In this document: positions 35,102 through 43,586 of the stretch, in pieces
Position numbering within the stretch: the stretch's first letter is position 1
How the letters are laid out: each line of letters starts with the position of its first letter
Source: Suilimivivens aceti
Lineage (GTDB): Bacteria; Bacillota; Clostridia; Lachnospirales; Lachnospiraceae
Reading direction: 5' to 3'
Assembly: GCF_025567405.1 (NCBI RefSeq)
Contig: NZ_JAOQKJ010000003.1
Coordinates: forward strand, 62,001 to 126,000
Length of the DNA: 64,000 nucleotides
Notes under the pieces: model-generated
What the model was told of the DNA's origin: nothing
The model's input: only the letters and a program-made list of their open reading frames with translations
Database searches by the model: none
Position numbers and translations under genes: made by a program

Positions 35102-36502
35102 TCACTTTGTTTCTTTGGTTGTTGATATGTCCGCCGCTGTCCTGCCCGTCTCCTGTTCTGTCAGTTTAATGGTTACTTCATAGCATCTCATAGATGGCTT
35201 TTCTTTTCCTATCGTCTGTTCAAAATCCCCATTTTTAAGAATAACATCTGTTATCATTCCTTTTATATTCGTATGAAAATAAGTCTTGCTTGTACTCCGT
35301 TCACCTGTCAGGGATGTACTTTCAGGAATACTTGAATATCCGGTTCCATCCACAACAACATTATTAAAATTCAATCCCCACTGCCCCGTGATCTTATTAG
35401 CTGCATCCAAATCATAATAATAGCCCCGTACAAGACAGACGTTTAATTTACCCTGTCCACTATAATTATTCCGTATTTCAACCTCATTTGCTTTTGGTTT
35501 TGTTCCCTGTCCTTTTACTCTGAAATACTGATCCTGATAGGCTTTGGCAAATATATAAATATTACCGCCCTTTTCCCAGCTTTCTATTTTTATATTTCCG
35601 TCTTCGTCTGTGCTTTCTTTTCCGGAAAGTCCATAATAACCACTATACGCATTATATTTCAGGCTTAACGGTGTCCCCTCATACTCAGACTCATAAATCA
35701 CATCACAGCTTACTCTGATTCTGTCCTGATAATAAGAGTCACTTCCATGATTCTTTGTTATTCCGGATGTTCCTCCATCAATCGTGACCACAACCTGTTT
35801 AGTCAGGTTATTGTATATAGTCAGCAGCTGAGCTATCACTTCCGTACTATTTGGCGCTCCATCCACATACTGATCCTTTTTAAGCTGTTCTCTCAAATTA
35901 TATAATGCTGCTGAAGGCTCTGACCCTGTACCTTCATATTGATTGATCTCATCTGCGATCACCGGAAATAACATTCCATTCACATCATCCACACTGCTCA
36001 CCGCATACACATTTGCATCATTTGCTGCCGTATTGGAAAATGCAGGATCATCCTTCTTCTGGCTGTAGCCTGTAGGATTAAAAACTACTTCCATATCATA
36101 TAGTTTCCCGCCTATATCAATATCTTTCTGTTTACACCGGATTGTTTTAAAAAACTCATCTGTATATGCAGTATCACCGTTAAATTCTGCCTGCAGTGAA
36201 GTATCTACACTTTCCTCTACACTTCCTGTCTGATTGCCATCGGCATCTGTTGCATTCTCTATCTGCTGGACAAATTCTTTAACCTCTGTGCTTTTGACTG
36301 TTTCCAGTACGCTCTGTGCATATGCGGTCGCTGTCTGCGTTTTATGTGCACGGTTAGTGTAGTACATGGACGTCCTGAACCCTGCTAAAATAGGAACAGA
36401 AATAATAGCCAGGATAGCAATGCATACCAGTACCTCTACCAGGCTGAATCCTCCACTATTCTGTTTTCCTGCTTTCTGCTTCCAGTTTTCCAGTGTTTTC
36501 AT
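35102..36502 (-). CDS. Large type IV prepilin (PilV/GspI-like N-terminus)
   Basis: This 466-aa prepilin has an 18-residue leader ending SGG, mature start FSLVEVLVCIAILAIISVPI (Glu +5) and the GspI/PilV-like continuation RTSMYYTNRAHKTQTATAYA. Most prepilins of this type are 150-200 aa, so the roughly 400-residue globular part is unusually long. It includes Asn/Gly/Tyr-rich beta stretches such as YNAYSGYYGLSGKE. It is 15 bp downstream of the PilO-like gene. It may be a minor pilin displayed at the tip; no known binding domain is recognised. Confidence 0.82.
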   Translation of the reverse strand: MKTLENWKQKAGKQNSGGFSLVEVLVCIAILAIISVPILAGFRTSMYYTNRAHKTQTATAYAQSVLETVKSTEVKEFVQQIENATDADGNQTGSVEESVDTSLQAEFNGDTAYTDEFFKTIRCKQKDIDIGGKLYDMEVVFNPTGYSQKKDDPAFSNTAANDANVYAVSSVDDVNGMLFPVIADEINQYEGTGSEPSAALYNLREQLKKDQYVDGAPNSTEVIAQLLTIYNNLTKQVVVTIDGGTSGITKNHGSDSYYQDRIRVSCDVIYESEYEGTPLSLKYNAYSGYYGLSGKESTDEDGNIKIESWEKGGNIYIFAKAYQDQYFRVKGQGTKPKANEVEIRNNYSGQGKLNVCLVRGYYYDLDAANKITGQWGLNFNNVVVDGTGYSSIPESTSLTGERSTSKTYFHTNIKGMITDVILKNGDFEQTIGKEKPSMRCYEVTIKLTEQETGRTAADISTTKETK

Positions 36503-36517
36503 GTACCCTCTGTATTT

Positions 36518-37669
36518 TTATTCCTCAATCTGGATCACACCAGTTTTTCCCATAATACTGACCCTGGGATTTTCTTCATCCTCGTCAGTCACCTTTACGT
36601 TTACAGTAAGATCCGTATTATTCACAACATTTACCTTAGCCGCAACTTTATCCTTATCACCGACCCTTGGAGAACTGATAATCTCAAGATTAATAGCACC
36701 ATCAGGGGCAAATACCACGCCTTCATCTGAATAATTCTTCTTACCTATCTTATAATAGGCTCTGTACTCTCCTTCTTCTCCTTCAAATTCGATGGTTACT
36801 TCCTGCCTTGTATTTTCATTGGAAGTTAAATATGTTTCTTCTGATGGATCTTCTGACCTGCCGACGATAAAAGATTCCACGTCGGCTCCCGGCTGACTCA
36901 GCATAAGAAAGAAATCAGACGCTGCCTCCTCTTTAGTATCACTGCCAAGTCCTGCTGCCTGCATAAATACATTGGTAGTTCCATGCATCAAATTTGGTTC
37001 AAGGACATTAACTGGCGGCCTGTCCTCACCTGTGATCGCATATTGGCGCATAGTAAAATTACCATTGACAGCATCAATCGTATAGGTGGCTGTCATATTA
37101 CAAATTACCATTCTGTCTGAATAAGTCTGGATATAATTCAGAAAATCCTTATACTCTTTATATCCTGCCTCAAAGGAAAACTGTGTTTCCGTATAGATGC
37201 CTGAAAGCCCGTCTGATATTGATGTTGTATCCGTAACCTCCTGTATAACCTGGTCATCTGTCACATCACCAATTTCCGCTTCCACTGCATCTATCTGTTC
37301 TTCCTCTGCTGTCGATGTGATCTGGGCAGCAACATCTTCTCCAAAGGTGACCTGGTGCAGCTTTATCGGTATCTTCTTTTCTGTATTATCTATAAACAGA
37401 ATGCTTGCTTCCTGGGGCAGCTCAGAAGGAAACATATCAAGGAGATTCTGGGTTTCCGTTGCCAGCTCTTCTGTCTGCTGTTGATAAGCTGCTTCATTCA
37501 GCTTCAAATCTGTCAGATAGCTTTTCTGATTCTGCAGTTCTGTAATTTCTGATATTATTTTTTCGTTTTTTTCCATTAATGGCTGAATAACAAAAAAGTA
37601 TGGCAGGAAGAGCACCGCTACGATAGCCAATAATAACAATAGTTTTTTGTCTCTTGAAGTTAATTTCAT
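36518..37669 (-). CDS. pilO: PilO-like inner-membrane T4P assembly protein
   Basis: This 383-aa bitopic protein has a short basic start (MKLTSRDKK), a membrane helix at about 9-29 (LLLLLAIVAVLFLPYFFVIQ), a coiled-coil segment at about 32-75 (EKIISEITELQNQKSYLTDL) and a ferredoxin-like domain around 160-215 (FEAGYKEYKDFLNYIQTYSD). That is PilO/GspM architecture, extended at the C-terminus by about 160 acidic residues. PilO partners PilN in the alignment complex. The ATG overlaps the preceding pilM-pilN stop (ATGA). Confidence 0.83.
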   Translation of the reverse strand: MKLTSRDKKLLLLLAIVAVLFLPYFFVIQPLMEKNEKIISEITELQNQKSYLTDLKLNEAAYQQQTEELATETQNLLDMFPSELPQEASILFIDNTEKKIPIKLHQVTFGEDVAAQITSTAEEEQIDAVEAEIGDVTDDQVIQEVTDTTSISDGLSGIYTETQFSFEAGYKEYKDFLNYIQTYSDRMVICNMTATYTIDAVNGNFTMRQYAITGEDRPPVNVLEPNLMHGTTNVFMQAAGLGSDTKEEAASDFFLMLSQPGADVESFIVGRSEDPSEETYLTSNENTRQEVTIEFEGEEGEYRAYYKIGKKNYSDEGVVFAPDGAINLEIISSPRVGDKDKVAAKVNVVNNTDLTVNVKVTDEDEENPRVSIMGKTGVIQIEE

Positions 37670-39243
37670 TCTTCGCTGCCCCCTTCTGCTTCTTCGTCAT
37701 TTATAACACTGATGTTGAAAGACAGATTAAATGTTGATGTCACCTGTGAGAATTCATCATAAGTATCTGTAATATTCTCTACTCTCACATCAGACACATA
37801 TGGGATCTTTTTTAACTCAATCACGAAATCTGCAACTGCCTCTTTTCCAGATGCCATGCAGGTCATACTAATCTCTCCATTGGTTATTGTAAACGTATTA
37901 ATGCCAACCGATTTTGGCATAACCTGTTCCAGATCAAGAATCAATTGATATAACTGCTCACTGTTATTTACAGTTCCATCATAATATTGTTTCAGCAGCT
38001 CATACTTCTGTTGATTATCCAGGTAATCACTGTAGGTTTCTTCCACCTGTGACAGATTGGCGATTTCCTGCTCCAGATTTGCTTTCACTCCCTTTTGCAC
38101 ATGGTAAATATAAAAGAAAAACCCACTTGCCGACAATACACTAACAGCAGACAAAATCAATATTACATAAAAAACTGTGTAGCTTTCGGTTCCCTTCTTT
38201 TCTTCCCCTGCCTTTAAATTCAGGGACTGCATCATGCTTCCAAGAAGCGGCAGATAGTCAGCCAGCAGCTCATAATTCAGTCCGTGCAGATTCTTCTTGG
38301 CAATCTTTACTCCATTCAGCTCTTTGATGGTCACTACCTCAAGTCCCAGCTCCTTGCCAAGGATCTCAGTAAAGCCGATCAGATTGATTCCGGTTCCCAT
38401 CAGCCGGATCTGTTCGATCACAGTACCAGGATTCCTGCTGGTATGGAATTCTGCCATTCTTGTTACGGAAGATGAGAAATCGCGGATCACTTCACTGTAT
38501 TCCTCCGGTGTCAGCTCCTGACCCAGTTTTCTTGGATCTGACAGAATCGCTTCTGCCTCTTCCTCGTCTATGCTCTTAAATTCAGCCAGATTTCTGATAA
38601 TAGTCTGCTTTCCATAAGGTATGGATCTTTTGAAAAGCTGCACCTTGTCCCGCATGATGCTGACCATGGTTGCATTTTCGTCCATCTGGATAGCCAGTAC
38701 AACACCCTGCGTCAGCTGCTTTCTCAGAAGCTGGTACAGAGAGTTATTATAATAATCGACTGTTTCCACCGGCATTTTCAACATGGAAGCCAGTCGGTAA
38801 TATTCCTCTACCATCTGCTTCTGCACCGCTGTTACCAGAATGTTATTATTCTTTCCTTCGGCACTCTCTACTGTTTCCAGCACCGTATGCCGGATAATAT
38901 AATCTTCCAGATTATTCATCGGGAAGTAGTCTTCTATGTTAGCTTTGATCATTTCTTCAATCTTGGCTTCGTTCTTTACATAAGGAAGGGTTACTTCCTT
39001 ATTTGCGATTTTTCTTGAAGTAATGACAAAAGCGATCTTTCCACGTTTAATGTTATTATTCTTCAGTGCAGCATACAGTACCTTTGCGACAGCTTCCACG
39101 TCTACAATAACACCATCATCTACTGTGCCGGATGGCAGCTCCACCTGAAAAGCATTTTTCACAGTGATCGCAGCACCGCTTTTGGCAATCTCGCAGATCC
39201 TCATATCACTGTTTTCTATTAATACGGAGAGTATATTTCCCAT
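37666..39243 (-). CDS. PilM-PilN fusion protein, T4P alignment platform
   Basis: This 525-aa protein joins two T4P components. Residues 1-340 are an actin-like PilM domain (IENSDMRICEIAKSGAAITV at the start; EYFPMNNL-like ANIEDYFPMNNLEDYIIRHT; LMGTGINLIGFTEILGKELG). Residues 356-380 are a membrane helix (TVFYVILILSAVSVLSASGF), followed by a coiled coil (382-415) and a PilN domain (GEISMTCMASGKEAVADFVI). In most bacteria PilM is soluble and binds the cytoplasmic tail of PilN; here the two are covalently linked. It couples the PilB motor and PilC to the pilus. It overlaps pilO by 4 bp. Confidence 0.9.
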   Translation of the reverse strand: MGNILSVLIENSDMRICEIAKSGAAITVKNAFQVELPSGTVDDGVIVDVEAVAKVLYAALKNNNIKRGKIAFVITSRKIANKEVTLPYVKNEAKIEEMIKANIEDYFPMNNLEDYIIRHTVLETVESAEGKNNNILVTAVQKQMVEEYYRLASMLKMPVETVDYYNNSLYQLLRKQLTQGVVLAIQMDENATMVSIMRDKVQLFKRSIPYGKQTIIRNLAEFKSIDEEEAEAILSDPRKLGQELTPEEYSEVIRDFSSSVTRMAEFHTSRNPGTVIEQIRLMGTGINLIGFTEILGKELGLEVVTIKELNGVKIAKKNLHGLNYELLADYLPLLGSMMQSLNLKAGEEKKGTESYTVFYVILILSAVSVLSASGFFFYIYHVQKGVKANLEQEIANLSQVEETYSDYLDNQQKYELLKQYYDGTVNNSEQLYQLILDLEQVMPKSVGINTFTITNGEISMTCMASGKEAVADFVIELKKIPYVSDVRVENITDTYDEFSQVTSTFNLSFNISVINDEEAEGGSEE

Positions 39244-39348
39244 GAATAACTCTTCTCCCTTCTTCTGTGTTTTGAGCTGTTTCTCCTACATATAAATATC
39301 TTTACGGGCATCCGGACATTCAACCGTCCGTCATTTCCCGTCTTTGTT

Positions 39349-40101
39349 CTAAAAAAACAGACGTAAGTACCATGTTATTATAGCATTCCCATATAACATT
39401 GCAACGAAAATTCCCAGTGCAAGATATGGTCCAAATGCCAGCACTCTGTCTTTTTTCTGTACCTTCATCAATATCAAATGAATGACAGATCCCGCTACGG
39501 ATCCGATCACCAGTGCAAGCAGGATCTCCTTCCACCCAAGCAGAAGACCTGCTGCCGCCATCAGCTTGATATCACCGCCGCCGATTCCATTGCCTCTGGT
39601 GATCCAGTAAATAATCATAAAAATCCCACTGACAGTAAAAAAACCTATCACATAGTCGTACCAATGTGGCAGGTCTAATATAAGCCGGACAGCACCAAGA
39701 GCCAGAATAACCAGATTACATCCAAAAGGTATCTCGTAGGTTCTGAAATCAATCATGCTGATCACTATCAGAGTAGATGCACATGCACAAAACAGTACAC
39801 TTTCCAGTTCAAAACCCTTTACAGCAAAGATCCAGATATAAATCAGTCCGTTTGCCAGTTCAATAAGAGGATACTGCATGGAAAGCTTTGTCTTGCAGCT
39901 TCTGCATTTCCCACCCTGTATCAGGAAGCTGATCACCGGGATCAGCTCATACCACTTCAAAACGTTCCCACAGCTCATGCAGTGGGAACGTTCTAAAACG
40001 ATATCTTCTTTCCTTGGAATCCTGTATATACATACATTCAAAAAGCTTCCAATGGTAATTCCGAAAAGGAATACCATAAGAAATAAGATTAGGTTGATCA
40101 T
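39349..40101 (-). CDS. pilD: PilD, type IV prepilin peptidase/N-methyltransferase
   Basis: This 250-aa polytopic aspartyl protease has both catalytic aspartates: Asp118 in SMIDFRTYEIP and Asp177 in GIGGGDIKLMAAAG. The N-terminal cytoplasmic loop keeps both zinc CxxC pairs (Cys41/44 and Cys66/69) usual for bifunctional peptidase-methylases. It cleaves after the glycine of prepilin leaders; at least four substrates are encoded in this operon. It lies 9 bp after the major pilin gene. ComC-type competence peptidases have the same chemistry, so it may serve DNA uptake too. Confidence 0.96.
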   Translation of the reverse strand: MINLILFLMVFLFGITIGSFLNVCIYRIPRKEDIVLERSHCMSCGNVLKWYELIPVISFLIQGGKCRSCKTKLSMQYPLIELANGLIYIWIFAVKGFELESVLFCACASTLIVISMIDFRTYEIPFGCNLVILALGAVRLILDLPHWYDYVIGFFTVSGIFMIIYWITRGNGIGGGDIKLMAAAGLLLGWKEILLALVIGSVAGSVIHLILMKVQKKDRVLAFGPYLALGIFVAMLYGNAIITWYLRLFF

Positions 40102-40110
40102 GGCAAATTA

Positions 40111-40623
40111 CTATTGTACGGTTATCGGTGTTGCAGTGCCATCTGTCTTCTTTCCTGCAGATGCATCCGTTTTAGTAATTGTTACAGTCACTGAATTTGA
40201 TCCTATTATCTGTACATTAATAGCTGTATCGGTAGCATGTGCAGATTTAAGCTTAGATATAAGACTCTTCTGTAAATCAGCCGCAGACTGGCTATCAGCA
40301 TATCCAAGGGTAACATTGACTGATTTAAGCATTTCTCCAGTTAAGCCCGTAGATAACGCATCAGCAGTTTTGTGAGCGTCATTAAATGTTGTTACAGAAG
40401 ATGTAGCTTCGTTAGCATTAATAACAGCAGGATCCATCATAGCTGTTGTAATTGCTGTTTTAACAGAATCTGCAAGCTGTGTATCTGCTGATACATTTGT
40501 CTTTTCAACATATCTTAACAGGTTTGGTGCCAATACACCAACCAAAATTGCCAGAATGGCAATTACAATAATCAGCTCCACTAAGGAAAATCCCTTGTTT
40601 CCTATACTCTTTTGTTTCTTCAT
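40111..40623 (-). CDS. pilA: Major type IV pilin
   Basis: This 170-aa prepilin has leader MKKQKSIGNKG and mature N-terminus FSLVELIIVIAILAILVGVL with Glu +5, then a 120-residue globular domain rich in Ala, Thr, Val and Asp, with no cysteines. The first-gene position, own promoter and shape of a classical small pilin suggest it is the main subunit. An AAAGGAG sequence precedes the ATG by about ten bases. It could be a PilA-like competence pilin; the sequence alone does not tell. Confidence 0.9.
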   Translation of the reverse strand: MKKQKSIGNKGFSLVELIIVIAILAILVGVLAPNLLRYVEKTNVSADTQLADSVKTAITTAMMDPAVINANEATSSVTTFNDAHKTADALSTGLTGEMLKSVNVTLGYADSQSAADLQKSLISKLKSAHATDTAINVQIIGSNSVTVTITKTDASAGKKTDGTATPITVQ

Positions 40624-40695
40624 AACAACTATCTCTCCTTTTTCCTTTTTAGCAGAACATGTTATTTATCGCATAATTCCGCTTAATTCTTTTTC

Positions 40696-40724
40696 ATTCT
40701 ATCACTTTATCGTCATAATGTACA
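40696..40724 (-). promoter_or_regulatory. Predicted promoter of the pilA operon
   Basis: TGTACA (40719-40724) and TAGAAT (40696-40701) on the minus strand are separated by 17 bases, giving a leader of about 65 bases before the pilin ATG. This suggests the pilin operon is transcribed separately from pilBC. Confidence 0.55.
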
Positions 40725-40776
40725 GATTGATTTAGCATTTTCTTCGATTTTTTTACATTCTGCTGTATCATTTTTC

Positions 40777-41781
40777 CTATTCTGCCATTTTACAGGCATT
40801 TTTCTCTCTTATCTCGTCGATTGTTTTCTGTCTGCACTCCACTGCTGCCCTGATATCTTTATCCGAAAAATTCCGGTTGATCATATTTTGGATTATTGAG
40901 GTCTTTCCTTCTTCTCTTCCTTCTTCTCTTCCTTCCTCTCTCCCTCTGGCTCTCTCGTCTGCCAGTATCTCTTTCCATGCACTGTCCATATCGTATCCTT
41001 CTCCTTCCTCTTCCGTTTTCTGATACCTCTTCTTTTTCTTTAATAGTTCCGGCCAGTCTGTCAGTGTCGCTATCGTCTCCCATGTTTCTTCCGTCAGGTT
41101 TCCATAGGCTTTATCCTGCAGCAGATTCAGAATTCCCTGTTTGTTTCCACGACAGTTCAGGATCTGAAACACTTCCCTGATATCCGTATGATAGTGACTC
41201 AGATCTGTCTGTTCATTGACACAGACAAGCCACATCGGATAATCCCTGAACAGCAGACTGTCCTCACATCCTCTCCCTGCAGCTTCAAAGCTCATCATAT
41301 GCCAGAGATCTCTCGGTCCATCCCATGGCTCCCTTCCATAATACAGGCACATGGTATAAACCGGATGCAGACGGTCTGTTTTCATCACCCTGCAAAGTCT
41401 TTCTGCCGTAGTCGTCATTACCTTCTTTTCCAGGATCAGCCTGCTGTTCTTCTGCTGAAGCTCCCGGAGCTGCTTCATATATTCCTGTGCATCATAGTTC
41501 ATACAGCGCACCGGCATGCTGTAATCCACATATTTCTGCGCTTCCACTGCCAGGATCCGGAGCTGTGTGCCGCAGGATAAATACATCTTCACATCCCGTT
41601 CTCTTCTTTTCTTCTGCAGAGGACTTTCTTTTTCTCTCTGCTCTGCATATTTTTCAGAGGCTGACAGCAGCTCCTCCGGAAGTATCACCCGCTTCCCCAG
41701 AAACAGGCTCCCGTTAAAAAGATCTGCAAACCGCTCCTTATCCTGCAGGAATTCCTCCATACATATTGCATCCTTCCCCAT
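40777..41781 (-). CDS. Rpn-family PD-(D/E)XK nuclease / putative transposase
   Basis: The product is 334 aa from the ATG at 41781, right after AAGGAGGAG; the frame is open further upstream (to 41889 and beyond) but lacks a ribosome site. It shows the Rpn/RpnA (YhgA-like) layout: the start DAICMEEFLQDKERFADLFN, a nuclease core with RRERDVKMYL and RILAVEAQKYVDYSMPVRCM, and a C-terminal charged tail with a REEG repeat (REEGREEGREEGK). Known members are recombination-promoting nucleases, some acting in phage defence. It splits the T4P genes and is probably transcribed on its own. Many Lachnospiraceae carry numerous copies of such genes. Confidence 0.85.
   Translation of the reverse strand: MGKDAICMEEFLQDKERFADLFNGSLFLGKRVILPEELLSASEKYAEQREKESPLQKKRRERDVKMYLSCGTQLRILAVEAQKYVDYSMPVRCMNYDAQEYMKQLRELQQKNSRLILEKKVMTTTAERLCRVMKTDRLHPVYTMCLYYGREPWDGPRDLWHMMSFEAAGRGCEDSLLFRDYPMWLVCVNEQTDLSHYHTDIREVFQILNCRGNKQGILNLLQDKAYGNLTEETWETIATLTDWPELLKKKKRYQKTEEEGEGYDMDSAWKEILADERARGREEGREEGREEGKTSIIQNMINRNFSDKDIRAAVECRQKTIDEIREKNACKMAE
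40909..40944 (-). repeat. 12-bp tandem repeat in the nuclease gene
   Basis: Two exact copies of ttcttctcttcc (40909-40932, plus strand) are followed by one diverged copy (40933-40944). They encode the repeated Arg-Glu-Glu-Gly unit in the tail. Copy number could change by slippage without a frameshift. Confidence 0.9.
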
Positions 41782-42136
41782 AGATCTCCTCCTTTTCTCC
41801 AGAAGATCCACCAGGTATAAAATGGATGCAGGACTGTCCTTCAAAAATATACAGTCCATCAGTATCAGACAGGATCCTCTGCTTTTCATGTTTGGGATAA
41901 AAGCACGGACTTTTCTGATTTCTGACAGATCATTCAGAAGGGAAGATTCCCTGTAGACCAGCCTGTTTCCAGCATCAGCATGAAACCGTCTCTGACATCC
42001 TTTACAAATGTCATTAAAACAAGCTGTAAAAAAAGAAAACTTCTATGCTTTGATTTCAAAATATCATAGAAGTTTTCGTTTGTCAATAAACGTTATTTCG
42101 TTTATTTCATCTGTTTGTTATGTTTTATTTCTAATT
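41782..42136. other. 355-base stretch without an annotated gene between the nuclease gene and the 56-codon gene
   Basis: Apart from the terminator at 42028-42077 nothing convincing is visible. The nuclease reading frame stays open on the minus strand for roughly 80 codons upstream of its chosen start (through FIPNMKSRGSC), but it lacks an upstream start codon before a TAG inside the terminator hairpin. It could be leader or degraded sequence. I found no clear promoter for the nuclease gene. Confidence 0.5.
42028..42077 (-). terminator. Intrinsic terminator of the pilB-pilC-small gene unit
   Basis: A perfect 13-bp stem (GAAAACTTCTATG at 42035-42047 paired with CATAGAAGTTTTC at 42065-42077) is followed on the minus strand by seven T (42028-42034). 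It lies about 60 bases past the stop of the 56-codon gene. Confidence 0.9.
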
Positions 42137-42307
42137 TCAGATCATCTGATAGCTGAGCCACTCATACTTAAGCCTGCTGCCCTCCTGGATCTCAGGTGGA
42201 AGCAGTGCCCTTGCCACCAGCTTCAGCTCATCACTTTCAATATCGGTACGTTTCAAATTGGCATAGTCACCATTTATACTGACTACTTCATAATAAAAAG
42301 TCTCCAT
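42137..42307 (-). CDS. Small conserved-looking protein downstream of pilC (56 aa)
   Basis: An ATG at 42307 preceded by GGGAGGGAAA opens a 56-codon frame ending in TGA at 42137-42139. The product starts METFYYEVVSINGDYANLKR and ends YEWLSYQMI. Its pattern (short beta strands, then ALLPPEIQEGSRLKYEWLS) recalls DUF3006-type small beta-barrel proteins, where a 'LP-x-x-x-x-EG' segment is common, but that assignment is tentative. It is the last gene of the pilB-pilC unit, 41 bp after pilC and before a terminator. The strong ribosome site and position make it a real gene; its function is unknown. Confidence 0.8.
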   Translation of the reverse strand: METFYYEVVSINGDYANLKRTDIESDELKLVARALLPPEIQEGSRLKYEWLSYQMI

Positions 42308-42348
42308 TTTCCCTCCCTGGTTACACAGTATCCGGAACGCCTGACGGC

Positions 42349-43557
42349 TTAACCGATCGATTCATATAAGGTAAGCATAGGCTGCATGATCGCCATGATC
42401 AGGACACCAACTACGATTGCCATGACAACGATGATCATGGGCTCCATCAGTGCCATAACCTGCTCTGTGGCCACCTGTACATCATCTTCGTAGTAATTGG
42501 CTACATTTTCCAGCATAGTTTCAATATTACCGGTTTCTTCACCAATAGATACCATATGTACTACCATCGGAGGAAAAAGTCCACAGGTCTTTAGTGGTCT
42601 TGACAGTGCCATACCTCTCATAACCTGATCTTTGGCATCCATCATGGCCTTTTTATAGTGGACATTTTCCATGGATCTTCCTGTGATCTCGATCGCATCC
42701 ATCATTGGCACTCCGGCACCAAGCAGTGTACATAAGGTTCTTCCCAGTCTGGCACACTCACTCTTTGTCTGGAGCTTTCCAAAAACGGGGATTTTCAGTG
42801 CAATGCCGCCAAGTACAAATTTACCCGACGGGCTTGCCGCATAAGCCTTAAATAAAGCAATCGCTGCTGCCACTACCAAAAGGATCAGCCACCATTTGGC
42901 TATTACAAAATCACTCATATTTACAACTGCCTGCGTGATCGGTGGCAGCTCTGTATCCAGCTCCGCAAACATTCCCATGAAATTCGGGATAACCCAGATC
43001 ATCATAAGGAAAAGAACGCCAACCATAACTACTAACAGTACAATCGGGTAGATCATGGCTTTTTTTACTGACTGTTTCAGTTTGTTTTCTTTTTCAAACT
43101 GTACCGCCATACGCTCAAAGGCAACCTCCATGCTTCCGGAAGCCTCTCCTGCCTCTACCATATTGCAGAGCATGCTTGGAAATACCTTGGAATGCTTCTT
43201 CATGGCTCCTGCCATGGATTCACCCTTTGACACATCTTCATATACTTCACCCAGCGCTTTTTTCAGCGTTCTGTTTTCAGTCTGATCCCTCATCATTTCC
43301 AGCGCATTGATGATGCTGACACCGGCACTGATGATACTGACAAACTGCCGGCAGAAAATACTGTAATCCCTGGCACTTACCCTGCCTCCCAGAGAAAAAT
43401 TGATATCTCTGCTCATCAGACTGGCTTCCGATACACTTAAGATAACATTTTTCTGTGCTTTCAGGACACCGGTAACCTGCTCTATACTTTTCCCCTCCAT
43501 GGTGCCCTTTTTTTCTTTTCCTTCCGGGGTGATCACCCGGTACTGAAATTCAGCCAT
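42349..43557 (-). CDS. pilC: PilC, T4P inner-membrane platform protein (GspF family)
   Basis: This 402-aa protein has a short N-terminal beta domain (FQYRVITPEGKEKKGTMEGK) followed by two GspF repeats. Family motifs include FCRQFVSIISAGVSIINALE, VEAGEASGSMEVAFERMAVQ and the paired VSIGEETGNIETMLENVANY. Three membrane segments are visible (about 170-192, 218-236 and 376-397). PilC sits in the membrane under the pilus and is turned by PilB and PilT. It is 29 bp downstream of pilB. Confidence 0.95.
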   Translation of the reverse strand: MAEFQYRVITPEGKEKKGTMEGKSIEQVTGVLKAQKNVILSVSEASLMSRDINFSLGGRVSARDYSIFCRQFVSIISAGVSIINALEMMRDQTENRTLKKALGEVYEDVSKGESMAGAMKKHSKVFPSMLCNMVEAGEASGSMEVAFERMAVQFEKENKLKQSVKKAMIYPIVLLVVMVGVLFLMMIWVIPNFMGMFAELDTELPPITQAVVNMSDFVIAKWWLILLVVAAAIALFKAYAASPSGKFVLGGIALKIPVFGKLQTKSECARLGRTLCTLLGAGVPMMDAIEITGRSMENVHYKKAMMDAKDQVMRGMALSRPLKTCGLFPPMVVHMVSIGEETGNIETMLENVANYYEDDVQVATEQVMALMEPMIIVVMAIVVGVLIMAIMQPMLTLYESIG

Positions 43558-43586
43558 TTTGCTTCTGCTCCCCTGTCCTCTTCTCT

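Noticed and set aside
41782..42030. N-terminal extension of the nuclease frame, possibly a separate Cys-containing product
   Set aside because: The frame is open but without a start codon or ribosome site until 41889; the start at 41781 has a strong Shine-Dalgarno and fits the family.
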